Below, piece after piece: positions 26,802 to 35,633 of a DNA stretch of 64,000 nt. The stretch lies in assembly GCF_900101985.1 (NCBI RefSeq), contig NZ_FNAR01000007.1, positions 1-64,000 on the forward strand. Reading direction: 5' to 3'. A model generated the notes under the pieces. The model worked only from the letters and a program-made list of their open reading frames with translations, searched no databases and was not told where the DNA came from. Position 1 is the stretch's first letter. Every line of letters begins with the position of its first letter. The position numbers were made by a program, and so were the translations under genes. This DNA comes from Bhargavaea beijingensis. Lineage in GTDB: Bacteria > Bacillota > Bacilli > Bacillales_A > Planococcaceae.

Positions 26802-27185
26802 TTACCGGAGCGGCGGAATCAGGTGATTGAGCCGAAGGATGCCGGTGATGTGCCGGTAGTACTGATCCCGATCGGAATAGTCTTTGGAAGGTCGCACTTC
26901 CACTGGGATTGGCGTGGCGCCGGCTTGTGTTGCGGCTTCCCTGAAGCGGGTGACACGTGCACTTTCTTTGCCGCTGCCCCGGATACCTTCCCGGCAGATG
27001 TAAATCGGCATGAAGTTCCCCTCTCCAGCGGGATCAAAAGCCGCGGCCAAAGACAGGACGCCGCTTTCCCCTGTCGTGAAGATGAAAGCGCGATGAAGAC
27101 GGCCGGAATTTGTGCGGATCAGCTCGCACAATTCGAATACATCACCGAGCCCTTCGCCCAATTCGATAAAGCGTTGTGTATTCAT
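26802..27185 (-). CDS. DUF7147-type conserved protein
   Basis: A 127-residue protein starting at MNTQRFIELGEGLGDVFELC, with GAGAAAGGAGG ahead. Other recognisable blocks are RAFIFTTG and FMPIYICREGIRG. I recall related short proteins in Bacillales wrongly labelled methylthioribose kinase; no kinase motifs are visible and the length is far too short. Function unknown. It shares a 74-base gap with the divergent rsmD. Confidence 0.65.
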   Translation of the reverse strand: MNTQRFIELGEGLGDVFELCELIRTNSGRLHRAFIFTTGESGVLSLAAAFDPAGEGNFMPIYICREGIRGSGKESARVTRFREAATQAGATPIPVEVRPSKDYSDRDQYYRHITGILRLNHLIPPLR

Positions 27186-27259
27186 GCGGCTCCTCCTTTC
27201 TCTGCTCATCCTATCATACCGGCAGGGCGGGGAATAGCGCAAAACAGGAAGGTGAAAAG

Positions 27260-28325
<1,066 letters not shown>

Positions 28326-28337
28326 CGGTGCATTGCC

Positions 28338-28382
28338 AAAAAGCGTCCGCGAAGGCCAACTGCCTTTCCCGGGCGCTTTTTC
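28338..28382. terminator. Bidirectional terminator between coaD and ylbJ
   Basis: AAAAAGCG pairs with CGCTTTTT and AAGG with CCTT inside, leaving an imperfect middle. A and T runs flank both sides. Confidence 0.8.
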
Positions 28383-28385
28383 CGG

Positions 28386-29279
28386 TCAGGTCCAGAAAGA
28401 TAGGAGCAGCATGAACACTGGTGGCACGATGATCATGTGTGCCAGGCGTGCTGCCGCATACCAGCGCATCGGGATGCCGGCCCCGCGGGCGATGACTGAG
28501 ACTTGAAGGTGGATGCTGAGGCCGTTCATGGATAGGATGAGTGCAGTCAGCGCCGCATGAAGATCCATCCCGGAAAACAGGTCGTATGCCGTCTGAAGTC
28601 CTGCAGTCATTTCAAACAGCGGAAAGACCGCCATTCCTGCCGTCTGTGCATCCATTGGGCTGAGCCTGGACAGCAGATCCGCCGCCACGGTTCCGACGGC
28701 GGAAAAAAAGACGACAGTTGTCGCCACAAGGACAATGGTCTGGGAACTGTCCTTCAGGCTTTCGGTGAGTGGGGAGCCGGCTTTCCTTTTTGGGGTGACT
28801 GAAGAAACCGGCGGACATGTCGGCTGAATGGCCGAGCGGATGGAGAGAATCAGGAGAAAAACAAGGTTAAGCCCATGGATGACGGCCATGAGCAGCCACC
28901 CGACCGAAGCGCTCCCGAACAGTTCATTGCCGACATAGCCGATCAGCAACATGGAACTCGGGGCATGGCAGATTGCAATCAGCAAAGCGCCTTCCCGCTT
29001 CGTCAGCCGCCCGTCCCTGACTTGATGGGATACGGAAACCGCCCCGACGGGGAAGCCGCCGAACGCTCCCAGCAGGTAAGTTTTCCAGTAGGTGCCTGTC
29101 CGTCTTTTCGGCTCTTTTCCGGGCAGGCGGAGCAGCCATTGAGTCAGGATCAGATAAGGAAGCAGATAGGGAAGCAGCGCTTCCGTAAACAGTTCAATGC
29201 CGAATACTGCCCCCTCCCGGGCAAGTCCCGGCTGGAGGAGAAACAGTACGATGAGGCACCAGATGATGACGGTATACAC
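28386..29279 (-). CDS. ylbJ: Sporulation membrane protein YlbJ (short form)
   Basis: A 297-residue multi-pass membrane protein with seven to nine helices. It resembles YlbJ, a nucleoside-recognition/gate-type protein of the sigma-E regulon. Visible landmarks are GAFGGFPVGAVSVSHQV, AICHAPSSMLLIGYVGN and a C-terminal GLSIHLQVSVIA. B. subtilis YlbJ is about 400 residues, so this copy lacks roughly 100; part of the conserved C-terminal half may be compressed. The start is GTG at 29279 with GAGGGAG about 12 bases upstream. A sigma-E-like promoter precedes it. Confidence 0.78.
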   Translation of the reverse strand: MYTVIIWCLIVLFLLQPGLAREGAVFGIELFTEALLPYLLPYLILTQWLLRLPGKEPKRRTGTYWKTYLLGAFGGFPVGAVSVSHQVRDGRLTKREGALLIAICHAPSSMLLIGYVGNELFGSASVGWLLMAVIHGLNLVFLLILSIRSAIQPTCPPVSSVTPKRKAGSPLTESLKDSSQTIVLVATTVVFFSAVGTVAADLLSRLSPMDAQTAGMAVFPLFEMTAGLQTAYDLFSGMDLHAALTALILSMNGLSIHLQVSVIARGAGIPMRWYAAARLAHMIIVPPVFMLLLSFWT

Positions 29280-29302
29280 GAAAATAATCGACTCCCTCGT
29301 TT

Positions 29303-29331
29303 TTGAATGCGCCCATCGCCGGTGCTACACT
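29303..29331 (+). promoter_or_regulatory. Sigma-A promoter of ylbL
   Basis: TTGAAT, exactly 17 bases, TACACT. It lies about 45 bases before the TTG start of ylbL. Confidence 0.65.
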
Positions 29332-29332
29332 A

Positions 29333-29361
29333 TGTATATGCCGGCATGAACGGGGCTATTT
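29333..29361 (-). promoter_or_regulatory. Sigma-E-like promoter of ylbJ
   Basis: Read on the minus strand: AAATAGC, 14 bases, CATATACA. The -35 ATA core, the spacing and CATA of the -10 fit the sigma-E pattern. ylbJ is a known sigma-E target in B. subtilis, which supports the call. Confidence 0.5.
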
Positions 29362-29375
29362 TGGAGGGATCGGTT

Positions 29376-30428
29376 TTGAATAATGTAAAAAGGATTGCGC
29401 TTACGGCTGTGCTGCTGATTTTTGCGGCAGCAGCGCTCCTACCGCTGGACATGTATATCCAAAAGCCGGGCGGCGCGTATGAGCTGGCGCCTCTCGTGGA
29501 AGTAAAAGGCGGCGATCCGGATGATGAAGGCTCCTTGAGTCTGATGACAATCGCCCTCTCAAAGGCGACCCCGCTCACTTATGCGGTTTCCAGTTTGATG
29601 GACAGCCGTAAAATCATGAAAGCCGGACAGGTCCGCAGGGACGGAGAGACCGAGGAGGAATATAATCTCCGTCAAATGCAACTGATGGAAGATTCCCAGA
29701 TCAATGCCATCTTCGTGGCCTATAACCGTGCAGGGAAGCCCGTCACGCTGGAGACCGAAGGAGTGCTCGTTATGGATGTGGTGGAAGGAAGTGCGGCAGA
29801 CGGCATCCTGGAGGCGGGCGACCTGATCACCGGAATCGGGGAACAACCGGTCGATTCGGCGGAAGCCTTTGCAGATACTGTCGCCTCACTGCCCGAAGGT
29901 GACACGGTTAACCTGAAAGTGGTCCGGGATGAAGAAGAGATTTCTAAAGAAATTTCCCCCGGCATCATTCCGGGTGCAGGGGGAAGGAAAGGGCTCGGCG
30001 TGAGTTATGCCGCCAAGCGGATGATTGAGACCGATCCGGAAGTTGAGATTGAGACGGAGGAGATTGGAGGCCCTTCCGCAGGGCTCATGTTCACACTTGA
30101 GATCATGAATCAGCTGTTGGATGAGGATCTAACCAGAGGTTACCGGGTCGCCGGTACAGGAGAGATCAATGAAGACGGCACGGTCGGCCGGATCGGCGGC
30201 ATCGACTTCAAGGTGATGGCTGCCGACCGGGAGGGGATTGAAATTTTCTTTGCACCGGATGATGAAATCACTGCCGAGATGAAAAAAAGCATTCCCGGAA
30301 TCCGGTCGAATTACGAGATTGCTGCAGATACGGCTGAAAAAATCGGCACGGATATGAAAATCGTGCCGGTAAAGACGATTGATGATGCCCTTGATTATCT
30401 GGAGGAGCTGGATACGGATCCTGACTGA
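29376..30428 (+). CDS. ylbL: YlbL, membrane-anchored PDZ/Lon-type protease
   Basis: A 350-residue protein with an N-terminal anchor helix (about residues 7-25), a PDZ domain (about 120-205) and a C-terminal Lon S16 peptidase domain. The catalytic Ser234 lies in GGPSAGLMF and the Lys279 in GGIDFKV, giving the Ser-Lys dyad. In B. subtilis YlbL takes part in recovery from DNA damage by degrading the cell-division inhibitor YneA, together with CtpA. The start is TTG at 29376 after GGAGGG. Confidence 0.92.
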   Translation: MNNVKRIALTAVLLIFAAAALLPLDMYIQKPGGAYELAPLVEVKGGDPDDEGSLSLMTIALSKATPLTYAVSSLMDSRKIMKAGQVRRDGETEEEYNLRQMQLMEDSQINAIFVAYNRAGKPVTLETEGVLVMDVVEGSAADGILEAGDLITGIGEQPVDSAEAFADTVASLPEGDTVNLKVVRDEEEISKEISPGIIPGAGGRKGLGVSYAAKRMIETDPEVEIETEEIGGPSAGLMFTLEIMNQLLDEDLTRGYRVAGTGEINEDGTVGRIGGIDFKVMAADREGIEIFFAPDDEITAEMKKSIPGIRSNYEIAADTAEKIGTDMKIVPVKTIDDALDYLEELDTDPD

Positions 30429-30431
30429 CGC

Positions 30432-31640
30432 TTAATCGGCGATGATTGGCGGTGTGCGGAAGTCCTTTCCGGGCCTGTCCCCGGTGCCGATTGCATACAG
30501 ATCCGATGCCCGGATATCCGCCTTTAGCATCGGGTCATCCGTTGAGGCAGCCCGGGAAAGCAGCGGAAGCCCGAATCGGTCCTTGTTTTGGTTCAGATAC
30601 GTGCGGCCGGCCGCAGTCATCCCAAGAAGCCTGAGATACCGGGGATGACTGAGCCGGCTGAACTCGTTTTTGTCCATCCCGCACAGAATATGGGTTAAGA
30701 TTCTTTGGATTCGAGTCCATGTGTACCGCTTCGTTTTGACAGCCCCCATGAATTCCGTGTATGAAGAAGCTTCATGTGCAGCTCGGGCAATCCGGTATTC
30801 AAGCCCTTCGGTCATTTCCGCAACTTCCTTAAGCCGTGAGGCGCCGTCACGGATGATAAGAGGGCGGAGGATGGGCCAGAAGCGGTCCCAGCCGCCGAAT
30901 CCGCCATGCGCCTTCCTGAACCGCTCCAGGGCGTCTGCGGTGTGATCCGGAATGGCGTGCAGAACATCACTGGTGAGTCCTTCCGCCATGACCGCTTTCC
31001 TGATGGCCGTCGCGCTCATGATTCCGCTGTCCGGATCGGCCCCGAGTTCATGATAGCCGGTTCCTGTCCTTTCAATGGTAAAAGCGGCCATTTCCGGGGT
31101 GATCGAGCTGGCGGCCTTCATGTAATGGAAGCCGAGAATATTGTTCGGCTTCGTGAGGTCTGCAAGCGGGCCGGCGTCCGCCGAAACATCTGCAATGGAC
31201 CGATAAGCCCTGCTTAAGGCCGCCGGATAGCTGATTCCTGTCTTCACGATCCTGCGCACTTCCGCATCGTAGCCGGACTCCTCTTCTTGCAGCAGGCGCA
31301 ATGTATTTCGGAAGGGTTCGACGGACCCGTCTTCCGACCCGAAGCAGAACATCCCGCAGCGGGCTGCCGCCAAAATGCCGATCGCGCCTTCGGCAAATTC
31401 GGACGCCTGTGCCACGGCGAACCGGTACGGAAGCTCAAACACAATATCGGCTCCCGAGCACAGTGCCAGTTCGGTTCTCATCCACTTGTCGATAAAAGCC
31501 GGCTCGCCCCGCTGAAGGAAATTGCCGCTCATGACGGCAATGACGACATCGGCTCCCGTAAGCCGCCGGGTCTCCTTCAGGTGGTGGACATGCCCGTTAT
31601 GCAGCGGGTTGTATTCGACGACGACGCCTGCGGCTTTCAT
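30432..31640 (-). CDS. tmcAL: tRNA(Met) cytidine acetate ligase TmcAL (YlbM)
   Basis: A protein of about 402 residues, the family length. It has an N-terminal nucleotidyltransferase-like domain with GVVVEYNPLHNGHVHHL and VIAVMSGNFLQRGEPAF, then LTKPNNILGF and SATAIRKA. TmcAL makes N4-acetylcytidine at the wobble base of elongator tRNA-Met using acetate and ATP. The start codon ATG at 31640 has GAGGAG eight bases upstream. The stop is three bases from the convergent ylbL stop. Confidence 0.93.
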   Translation of the reverse strand: MKAAGVVVEYNPLHNGHVHHLKETRRLTGADVVIAVMSGNFLQRGEPAFIDKWMRTELALCSGADIVFELPYRFAVAQASEFAEGAIGILAAARCGMFCFGSEDGSVEPFRNTLRLLQEEESGYDAEVRRIVKTGISYPAALSRAYRSIADVSADAGPLADLTKPNNILGFHYMKAASSITPEMAAFTIERTGTGYHELGADPDSGIMSATAIRKAVMAEGLTSDVLHAIPDHTADALERFRKAHGGFGGWDRFWPILRPLIIRDGASRLKEVAEMTEGLEYRIARAAHEASSYTEFMGAVKTKRYTWTRIQRILTHILCGMDKNEFSRLSHPRYLRLLGMTAAGRTYLNQNKDRFGLPLLSRAASTDDPMLKADIRASDLYAIGTGDRPGKDFRTPPIIAD

Positions 31641-31740
31641 CACGCTCACTCCTCTGATACAATCGGATTAACGACATTATAGCGTGGCCCGGATGAAAAA
31701 TACAGGCGGCAACGGCATCCGAGGGTGACAAGAAATAATC

Positions 31741-31769
31741 TTGACATCACGATTTGGACATACTATAAT
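31741..31769 (+). promoter_or_regulatory. Consensus sigma-A promoter of ylbN-rpmF
   Basis: TTGACA, 17 bases, TATAAT: a perfect sigma-A promoter, the strongest in the window. It fits the need for abundant L32 mRNA. Confidence 0.93.
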
Positions 31770-31797
31770 CAATTCTGTTGTCTTGAGGTGATTCCTG

Positions 31798-32337
31798 ATG
31801 AAATGGACCATCCGGCAATTAAATCAATTCCGGCAGGATTCCATGCCGGTGGACGGCACCGCTGACCTTTCCGGTGTCCTGAAGCGCGACCCGGAAATCC
31901 GGGCAATCGGACCGGTCCGTGTGACGGGCACCTGCTCCGTCGGCAACGGCCAGATGACCTGCCGCTTCAGGCTGGAGGGAACGATGACGCTCCCCGAGGC
32001 CAGAACCTGGGAAGATATCGAATACCCGTTTGAAATCGTGACGGATGAACAATTTGTCTGGGAAGGCTATGCCGACCCGGACGACGATGCCGTTCACGAG
32101 GTGACGGGGGAAGTGGTGGATCCGACGCCGGTCTTCGAAGAGCTGGTCCTGCTCGAAGTCCCGATTCAGGTAATCGGGGAGGAAGCGGCACCTTCACGGG
32201 AAGGAAAAGGATGGGCCTTTTCATCCGAAGAGGAATTCGCCGCCAAGCGTGAAGAAGAAAAGCCGAAAGTGGATCCCAGACTTGCCGGGCTGGCCAAGTT
32301 TTTCGATCAGCAGGGCAAGGATTCAAAGGACGAATAG
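31798..32337 (+). CDS. ylbN: YlbN/YceD family protein (DUF177)
   Basis: A 179-residue protein of the DUF177 family, linked to 23S rRNA accumulation (YceD in E. coli). The zinc-lacking core has VTGTCSVGNGQMTCRF and a C-terminal DPRLAGLAKFF typical of the family. It precedes rpmF by 21 bases, an arrangement kept across bacteria. Start supported by GAGGTG. Confidence 0.9.
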   Translation: MKWTIRQLNQFRQDSMPVDGTADLSGVLKRDPEIRAIGPVRVTGTCSVGNGQMTCRFRLEGTMTLPEARTWEDIEYPFEIVTDEQFVWEGYADPDDDAVHEVTGEVVDPTPVFEELVLLEVPIQVIGEEAAPSREGKGWAFSSEEEFAAKREEEKPKVDPRLAGLAKFFDQQGKDSKDE

Positions 32338-32358
32338 AACCGTAAGGAGGTGCCCCGC

Positions 32359-32532
32359 ATGGCAGTACCTAAGAGAAGAACTTCCAAAACTGCAAAGCGC
32401 CAACGCCGCACACACTTCAAGCTCCAAGTGCCAGGCATGGTCGCTTGCGATAACTGCGGCGAGATGAAACTCGCTCACCGTGTTTGCAAAAATTGCGGTG
32501 AATACAAAGGTAAACAAGTCATCTCCGAGTAA
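32359..32532 (+). CDS. rpmF: 50S ribosomal protein L32
   Basis: A 57-residue basic protein starting [19 protein letters not shown], with two cysteine pairs (CDNC and CKNC) that bind zinc. It is the zinc-containing (C+) form. An optimal AAGGAGGTG ribosome site precedes the ATG. Confidence 0.98.
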   Translation: MAVPKRRTSKTAKRQRRTHFKLQVPGMVACDNCGEMKLAHRVCKNCGEYKGKQVISE

Positions 32533-32546
32533 TCAGAGACGAACGC

Positions 32547-32574
32547 GGCCGGAATCCGATTCCGGTCTTTTTTT
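32547..32574 (+). terminator. Terminator after rpmF
   Basis: GGCCGGAAT pairs with ATTCCGGTC (one G-T pair) with a three-base loop, followed by seven T. Confidence 0.92.
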
Positions 32575-32691
32575 GTGCAATAACCTTTGTACGTACCGGA
32601 CGGAAATATGCTTGCTCGGCAAAAAGATCTCCAACAAGGTTTCACAGAATGGTAGGGTTAAGAAAGCATGCAATTGAAGGAGGACTCGGGA

Positions 32692-33453
32692 ATGGTTTAC
32701 CGGTTTGAGAAAAGGGGAAGCGGAGCGGTATTTACGATCGACCGTCCCGAAAAGCGAAACGCGATCAACGAAGAAGTGATGGACGGCCTGTCTGCGGCGG
32801 TGGAAGCCGTCAAGGAAGACGAATCCCTCCGATACTTCGCTGTCACTGGAGAGGGACAGTCGGCATTCTGCTCGGGAGGGGACCTTTCTGAATTCCATAA
32901 GCTTCGCACAGAAGAAGAAGCCGCCCCGATGCTCGGCAAGATGGCGGACATTCTGCTCCGGATGTCTTTGTTGCCTGTTCCGGTCATTGCGCTGATCGAT
33001 GGCCATGCCGTCGGAGGCGGCTGTGAGATAGCCACCGCCTGCGATTTCAGGCTCGTCCGCGAAGGCGTGAAATGCGGATTTATCCAGGGGACACTTGCCA
33101 TCACGACCGGATGGGGCGGGGCATCTCACCTGCTGACCAAGTCAGGAAGACAGGATACGGCTCTCAGGATGCTGACGGAAGCCAGGCCGATGGAAGCCCG
33201 GGAACTGCTTGAATCCGGCTGGGCGACCGTGCTGTTCCCCGGAGACAAATTCGAAGCGCTCGACCGCTTCGTTGAGCCGATGGAGCGCGTACACCCATCG
33301 GTTCACCGGGCCTATAAGCAGGCGGCTGTCCGCAGGCTTCTGTCCGCAGGCCTTTCCGGGCAAGTCCGGGAAGAGGTCGCGGCTTGTGCCAGGCTGTGGG
33401 AAGCTGACGTCCACCATGAGGCGGTTGACCGTTTCCTCAACAAGAAAAAATGA
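32692..33453 (+). CDS. Enoyl-CoA hydratase/isomerase family protein
   Basis: A 253-residue crotonase-fold protein. It has the oxyanion-hole segments FCSGGDLSEF and GHAVGGGCEIATACDFRL, but the second-glutamate region reads FIQGTLAITTGWGG, so the exact chemistry is uncertain (hydratase, isomerase or hydrolase). AAGGAGG is placed well for the ATG at 32692. It lies shortly before an acyl-CoA carboxylase operon and may belong to the same acyl-CoA pathway, though a regulator gene separates them. Confidence 0.83.
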   Translation: MVYRFEKRGSGAVFTIDRPEKRNAINEEVMDGLSAAVEAVKEDESLRYFAVTGEGQSAFCSGGDLSEFHKLRTEEEAAPMLGKMADILLRMSLLPVPVIALIDGHAVGGGCEIATACDFRLVREGVKCGFIQGTLAITTGWGGASHLLTKSGRQDTALRMLTEARPMEARELLESGWATVLFPGDKFEALDRFVEPMERVHPSVHRAYKQAAVRRLLSAGLSGQVREEVAACARLWEADVHHEAVDRFLNKKK

Positions 33454-33454
33454 A

Positions 33455-33483
33455 GTCTATTTTTTCTCTCCACCGCATATAGT
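33455..33483 (+). promoter_or_regulatory. Sigma-E-like promoter of the ylbO-like gene
   Basis: GTCTATT, 14 bases, CATATAGT. The -10 differs from CATACAnT by one base and the -35 keeps TATT. It starts right after the preceding stop codon. Confidence 0.5.
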
Positions 33484-33505
33484 TTCCCAAACGGGGGTGG
33501 TAGAG

Positions 33506-33892
33506 GTGAAGGAAAATACAAGGAAAGATCGCTGGACACCGGAGGATGACCGCATTCTCACAGACACGGTGATCGAAGCGGTGAAAAATGGCGGGACCCA
33601 GCTGGGTGCATTTGCCGATGCGGCTGAGAAACTTGGACGGACCAAGCAGGCATGCGGATTCAGATGGAACAAGACCCTCCGGAAAATCCATTCGGCCGAG
33701 CTTGAGGCCGCGCAGAAAAAGCCCGAGCATCATCTGAAGTCCCACCTGAAACAGGCGATGAGCGGATTCGATGAATTATCCGAGTCCTACATGCGATTGA
33801 AAAAAGAGCATGAAGCGCTTGCCCGCGAGCATCACAAGCTTCTGGCATGGCTTTCCAAAGGAGTCACATTCATCGAGAAACAGGATAGTTGA
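33506..33892 (+). CDS. ylbO: RsfA/YlbO-type sporulation transcription regulator
   Basis: A 128-residue protein with an N-terminal Myb/SANT-like DNA-binding domain (RKDRWTPEDDRILTDTVIEA, then GFRWNKTLRK) and a C-terminal coiled coil rich in Lys, Glu and Leu (about 85-120). RsfA-family proteins tune forespore or mother-cell gene expression. The position after rpmF matches ylbO of B. subtilis. The start is GTG at 33506, behind a GGGGGTGG site. A sigma-E-like promoter lies immediately upstream. Confidence 0.82.
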   Translation: MKENTRKDRWTPEDDRILTDTVIEAVKNGGTQLGAFADAAEKLGRTKQACGFRWNKTLRKIHSAELEAAQKKPEHHLKSHLKQAMSGFDELSESYMRLKKEHEALAREHHKLLAWLSKGVTFIEKQDS

Positions 33893-33947
33893 ACGCAGGA
33901 CCGCCAACCGGTTCTGCTTTTCTTTTTGCAAGTTTTTCTAGTTAGAC

Positions 33948-33975
33948 TTGAAAACGGTTTCAGTTTTCATATAGA
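33948..33975 (+). promoter_or_regulatory. Promoter with overlapping cre (CcpA) site
   Basis: TGAAAACGGTTTCA at 33949-33962 fits the catabolite-responsive element TGWAAnCGnTnWCA at every position. It overlaps a likely -35 (TTGAAA, 33948-33953), with TATAGA 16 bases on as -10. Binding of CcpA here should repress the acyl-CoA carboxylase operon when glucose is available. Confidence 0.7.
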
Positions 33976-34028
33976 CTGATAATGAAGGGGTTTAAAATAA
34001 TTCGTCAATTCATTAGGGGGAGATCCGC

Positions 34029-35384
34029 ATGGAAAAGATTCTTATCGCGAACCGGGGGGAAATCGCGTCACGTATCATCAGGACATGCCGGAAGCTCGGT
34101 ATCCGCACCATTGCCGTCCATTCACAGGCCGATGCCGGTCTGCCTTTTGTACAGGAAGCGGATCAGTCGTTTGAAATCGGGCCTGGACCGGTTCCTCAGT
34201 CTTACCTGAAAGGCGATGAAATCATCGAGCTGGCCAAGAGGGAAGGTGCAGATGCCATCCATCCCGGCTACGGGCTGCTGTCGGAAAATGCGTCATTCGC
34301 AAGAAAAGTGCAGGAGGCGGGTCTGACATTTATCGGCCCTGCGGCTGATGTCATCGAAAAGATGGGGGATAAGATCGAAGCAAGACGCGCCATGATCGAT
34401 GCGGGGGTTCCGGTCGTGCCGGGAACGGAGGAAGGCGTTGCCACGCTGGAAGAAGCGTTGGGCGCAGCCGAAGACATCGGTTACCCGGTCATGATGAAAG
34501 CGAGTGCCGGCGGAGGCGGGATCGGCATGGTCCGCTGTGAAAATGAGCAAGCGCTCAGTCGAAACTTCGATGGAGTAAAAAAACGCGCCATGTCTTATTT
34601 CGGGGATGACCGGGTGTTCATCGAGAAATTCATCGATGACGCCCGCCATATCGAAGTGCAGATTTTCGGAGACCACCACGGCAATATCGTTCATCTGTTT
34701 GAACGTAACTGCTCTGTACAGCGCCGTAATCAGAAGGTCATCGAAGAGTCTCCGTCACCCGCATTCCCGGAAGAGGCGAAAGCGCGGATGCTCAGTGCAG
34801 CAGTGGAAGCGGGGAAAGCAGTCAACTATACGAATGCCGGCACAGTCGAGTTCATCGTCGGCCCGGATAATGAGTTTTACTTCCTTGAGATGAATACACG
34901 GCTTCAGGTGGAACATCCGGTGACGGAAGCGGTAACCGGACTTGACCTGGTCAAATGGCAGATTGACGTGGCTTCCGGCAGGGAGCTGCCTGTGAAGGAC
35001 CAGGACAAGGTGATGTCCGCCGGCCATGCGATTGAATACCGGATCTACGCGGAGGACCCGGAAAAGTTTCTTCCGTCACCGGGCAAGATTACACAGCTTG
35101 TCCTGCCGGAGGGAGAAGGGGTGCGGATCGACCGCGGTTACACGGAAGGGAACACAGTCACGCCATTTTATGACCCGATGATCGCAAAAGTGATCATCAG
35201 CGGCAGCACTCGCGAAGAGGCGATCCGCCGTTCGGAACAATTCTTCCGGGGGGCGGATGCTGCCGGCGTACGGACGAACATCCCGCTTTTCAAATCGTTC
35301 GCCGGTTCCGAAGAGTTTGCGGAAGGCAACTATACAACCCGGGTGCTAGAGGGATGGCAGGCCAAGAAAAAGGAGGAAGTTTAA
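34029..35384 (+). CDS. Biotin carboxylase subunit of an acyl-CoA carboxylase
   Basis: A 451-residue AccC-type ATP-grasp enzyme that carboxylates biotin. Motifs: ILIANRGEIASRIIRTCR, the Gly-rich KASAGGGGIGMV, ERNCSVQRRNQKVIEESPS and LEMNTRLQVEHPVTE. It is close in size to AccC but is part of a carrier-plus-carboxyltransferase operon of the acyl-CoA type, so it is probably not the fatty-acid-synthesis AccC. The carrier gene begins one base after its stop. A cre-overlapping promoter lies upstream. Confidence 0.92.
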   Translation: MEKILIANRGEIASRIIRTCRKLGIRTIAVHSQADAGLPFVQEADQSFEIGPGPVPQSYLKGDEIIELAKREGADAIHPGYGLLSENASFARKVQEAGLTFIGPAADVIEKMGDKIEARRAMIDAGVPVVPGTEEGVATLEEALGAAEDIGYPVMMKASAGGGGIGMVRCENEQALSRNFDGVKKRAMSYFGDDRVFIEKFIDDARHIEVQIFGDHHGNIVHLFERNCSVQRRNQKVIEESPSPAFPEEAKARMLSAAVEAGKAVNYTNAGTVEFIVGPDNEFYFLEMNTRLQVEHPVTEAVTGLDLVKWQIDVASGRELPVKDQDKVMSAGHAIEYRIYAEDPEKFLPSPGKITQLVLPEGEGVRIDRGYTEGNTVTPFYDPMIAKVIISGSTREEAIRRSEQFFRGADAAGVRTNIPLFKSFAGSEEFAEGNYTTRVLEGWQAKKKEEV

Positions 35385-35385
35385 T

Positions 35386-35598
35386 ATGAATGAACTAAAA
35401 TCAACAATGGCAGGAACTGTTTTCACCGTAGATGTAAATGCAGGGGACGAAGTAACGGCAGGGCAGACGGTCGTGGTGCTGGAATCGATGAAAATGGAGA
35501 TTCCGGTCGAAGCCGAAAAGGGCGGCAAGATCAAGGAAGTTCGCGTCAGCATCGGTGATTTCATCAATGAAGGGGACACCATCCTCACATTCGAATAA
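35386..35598 (+). CDS. Biotin carrier domain protein (70 residues)
   Basis: A minimal biotinyl domain with ESMKMEI; biotin would be attached to Lys36. Two symmetric halves of the flattened beta barrel are recognisable (AGTVFTVDVNAGDEVTAGQT and GKIKEVRVSIGDFINEGD). It is as short as YngHB-type carriers of B. subtilis. It carries carboxybiotin between the proteins encoded on either side. Confidence 0.93.
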   Translation: MNELKSTMAGTVFTVDVNAGDEVTAGQTVVVLESMKMEIPVEAEKGGKIKEVRVSIGDFINEGDTILTFE

Positions 35599-35633
35599 TC
35601 GGCTGTCCGGCAGCCAAGGGAGGGGGAAGTGGA

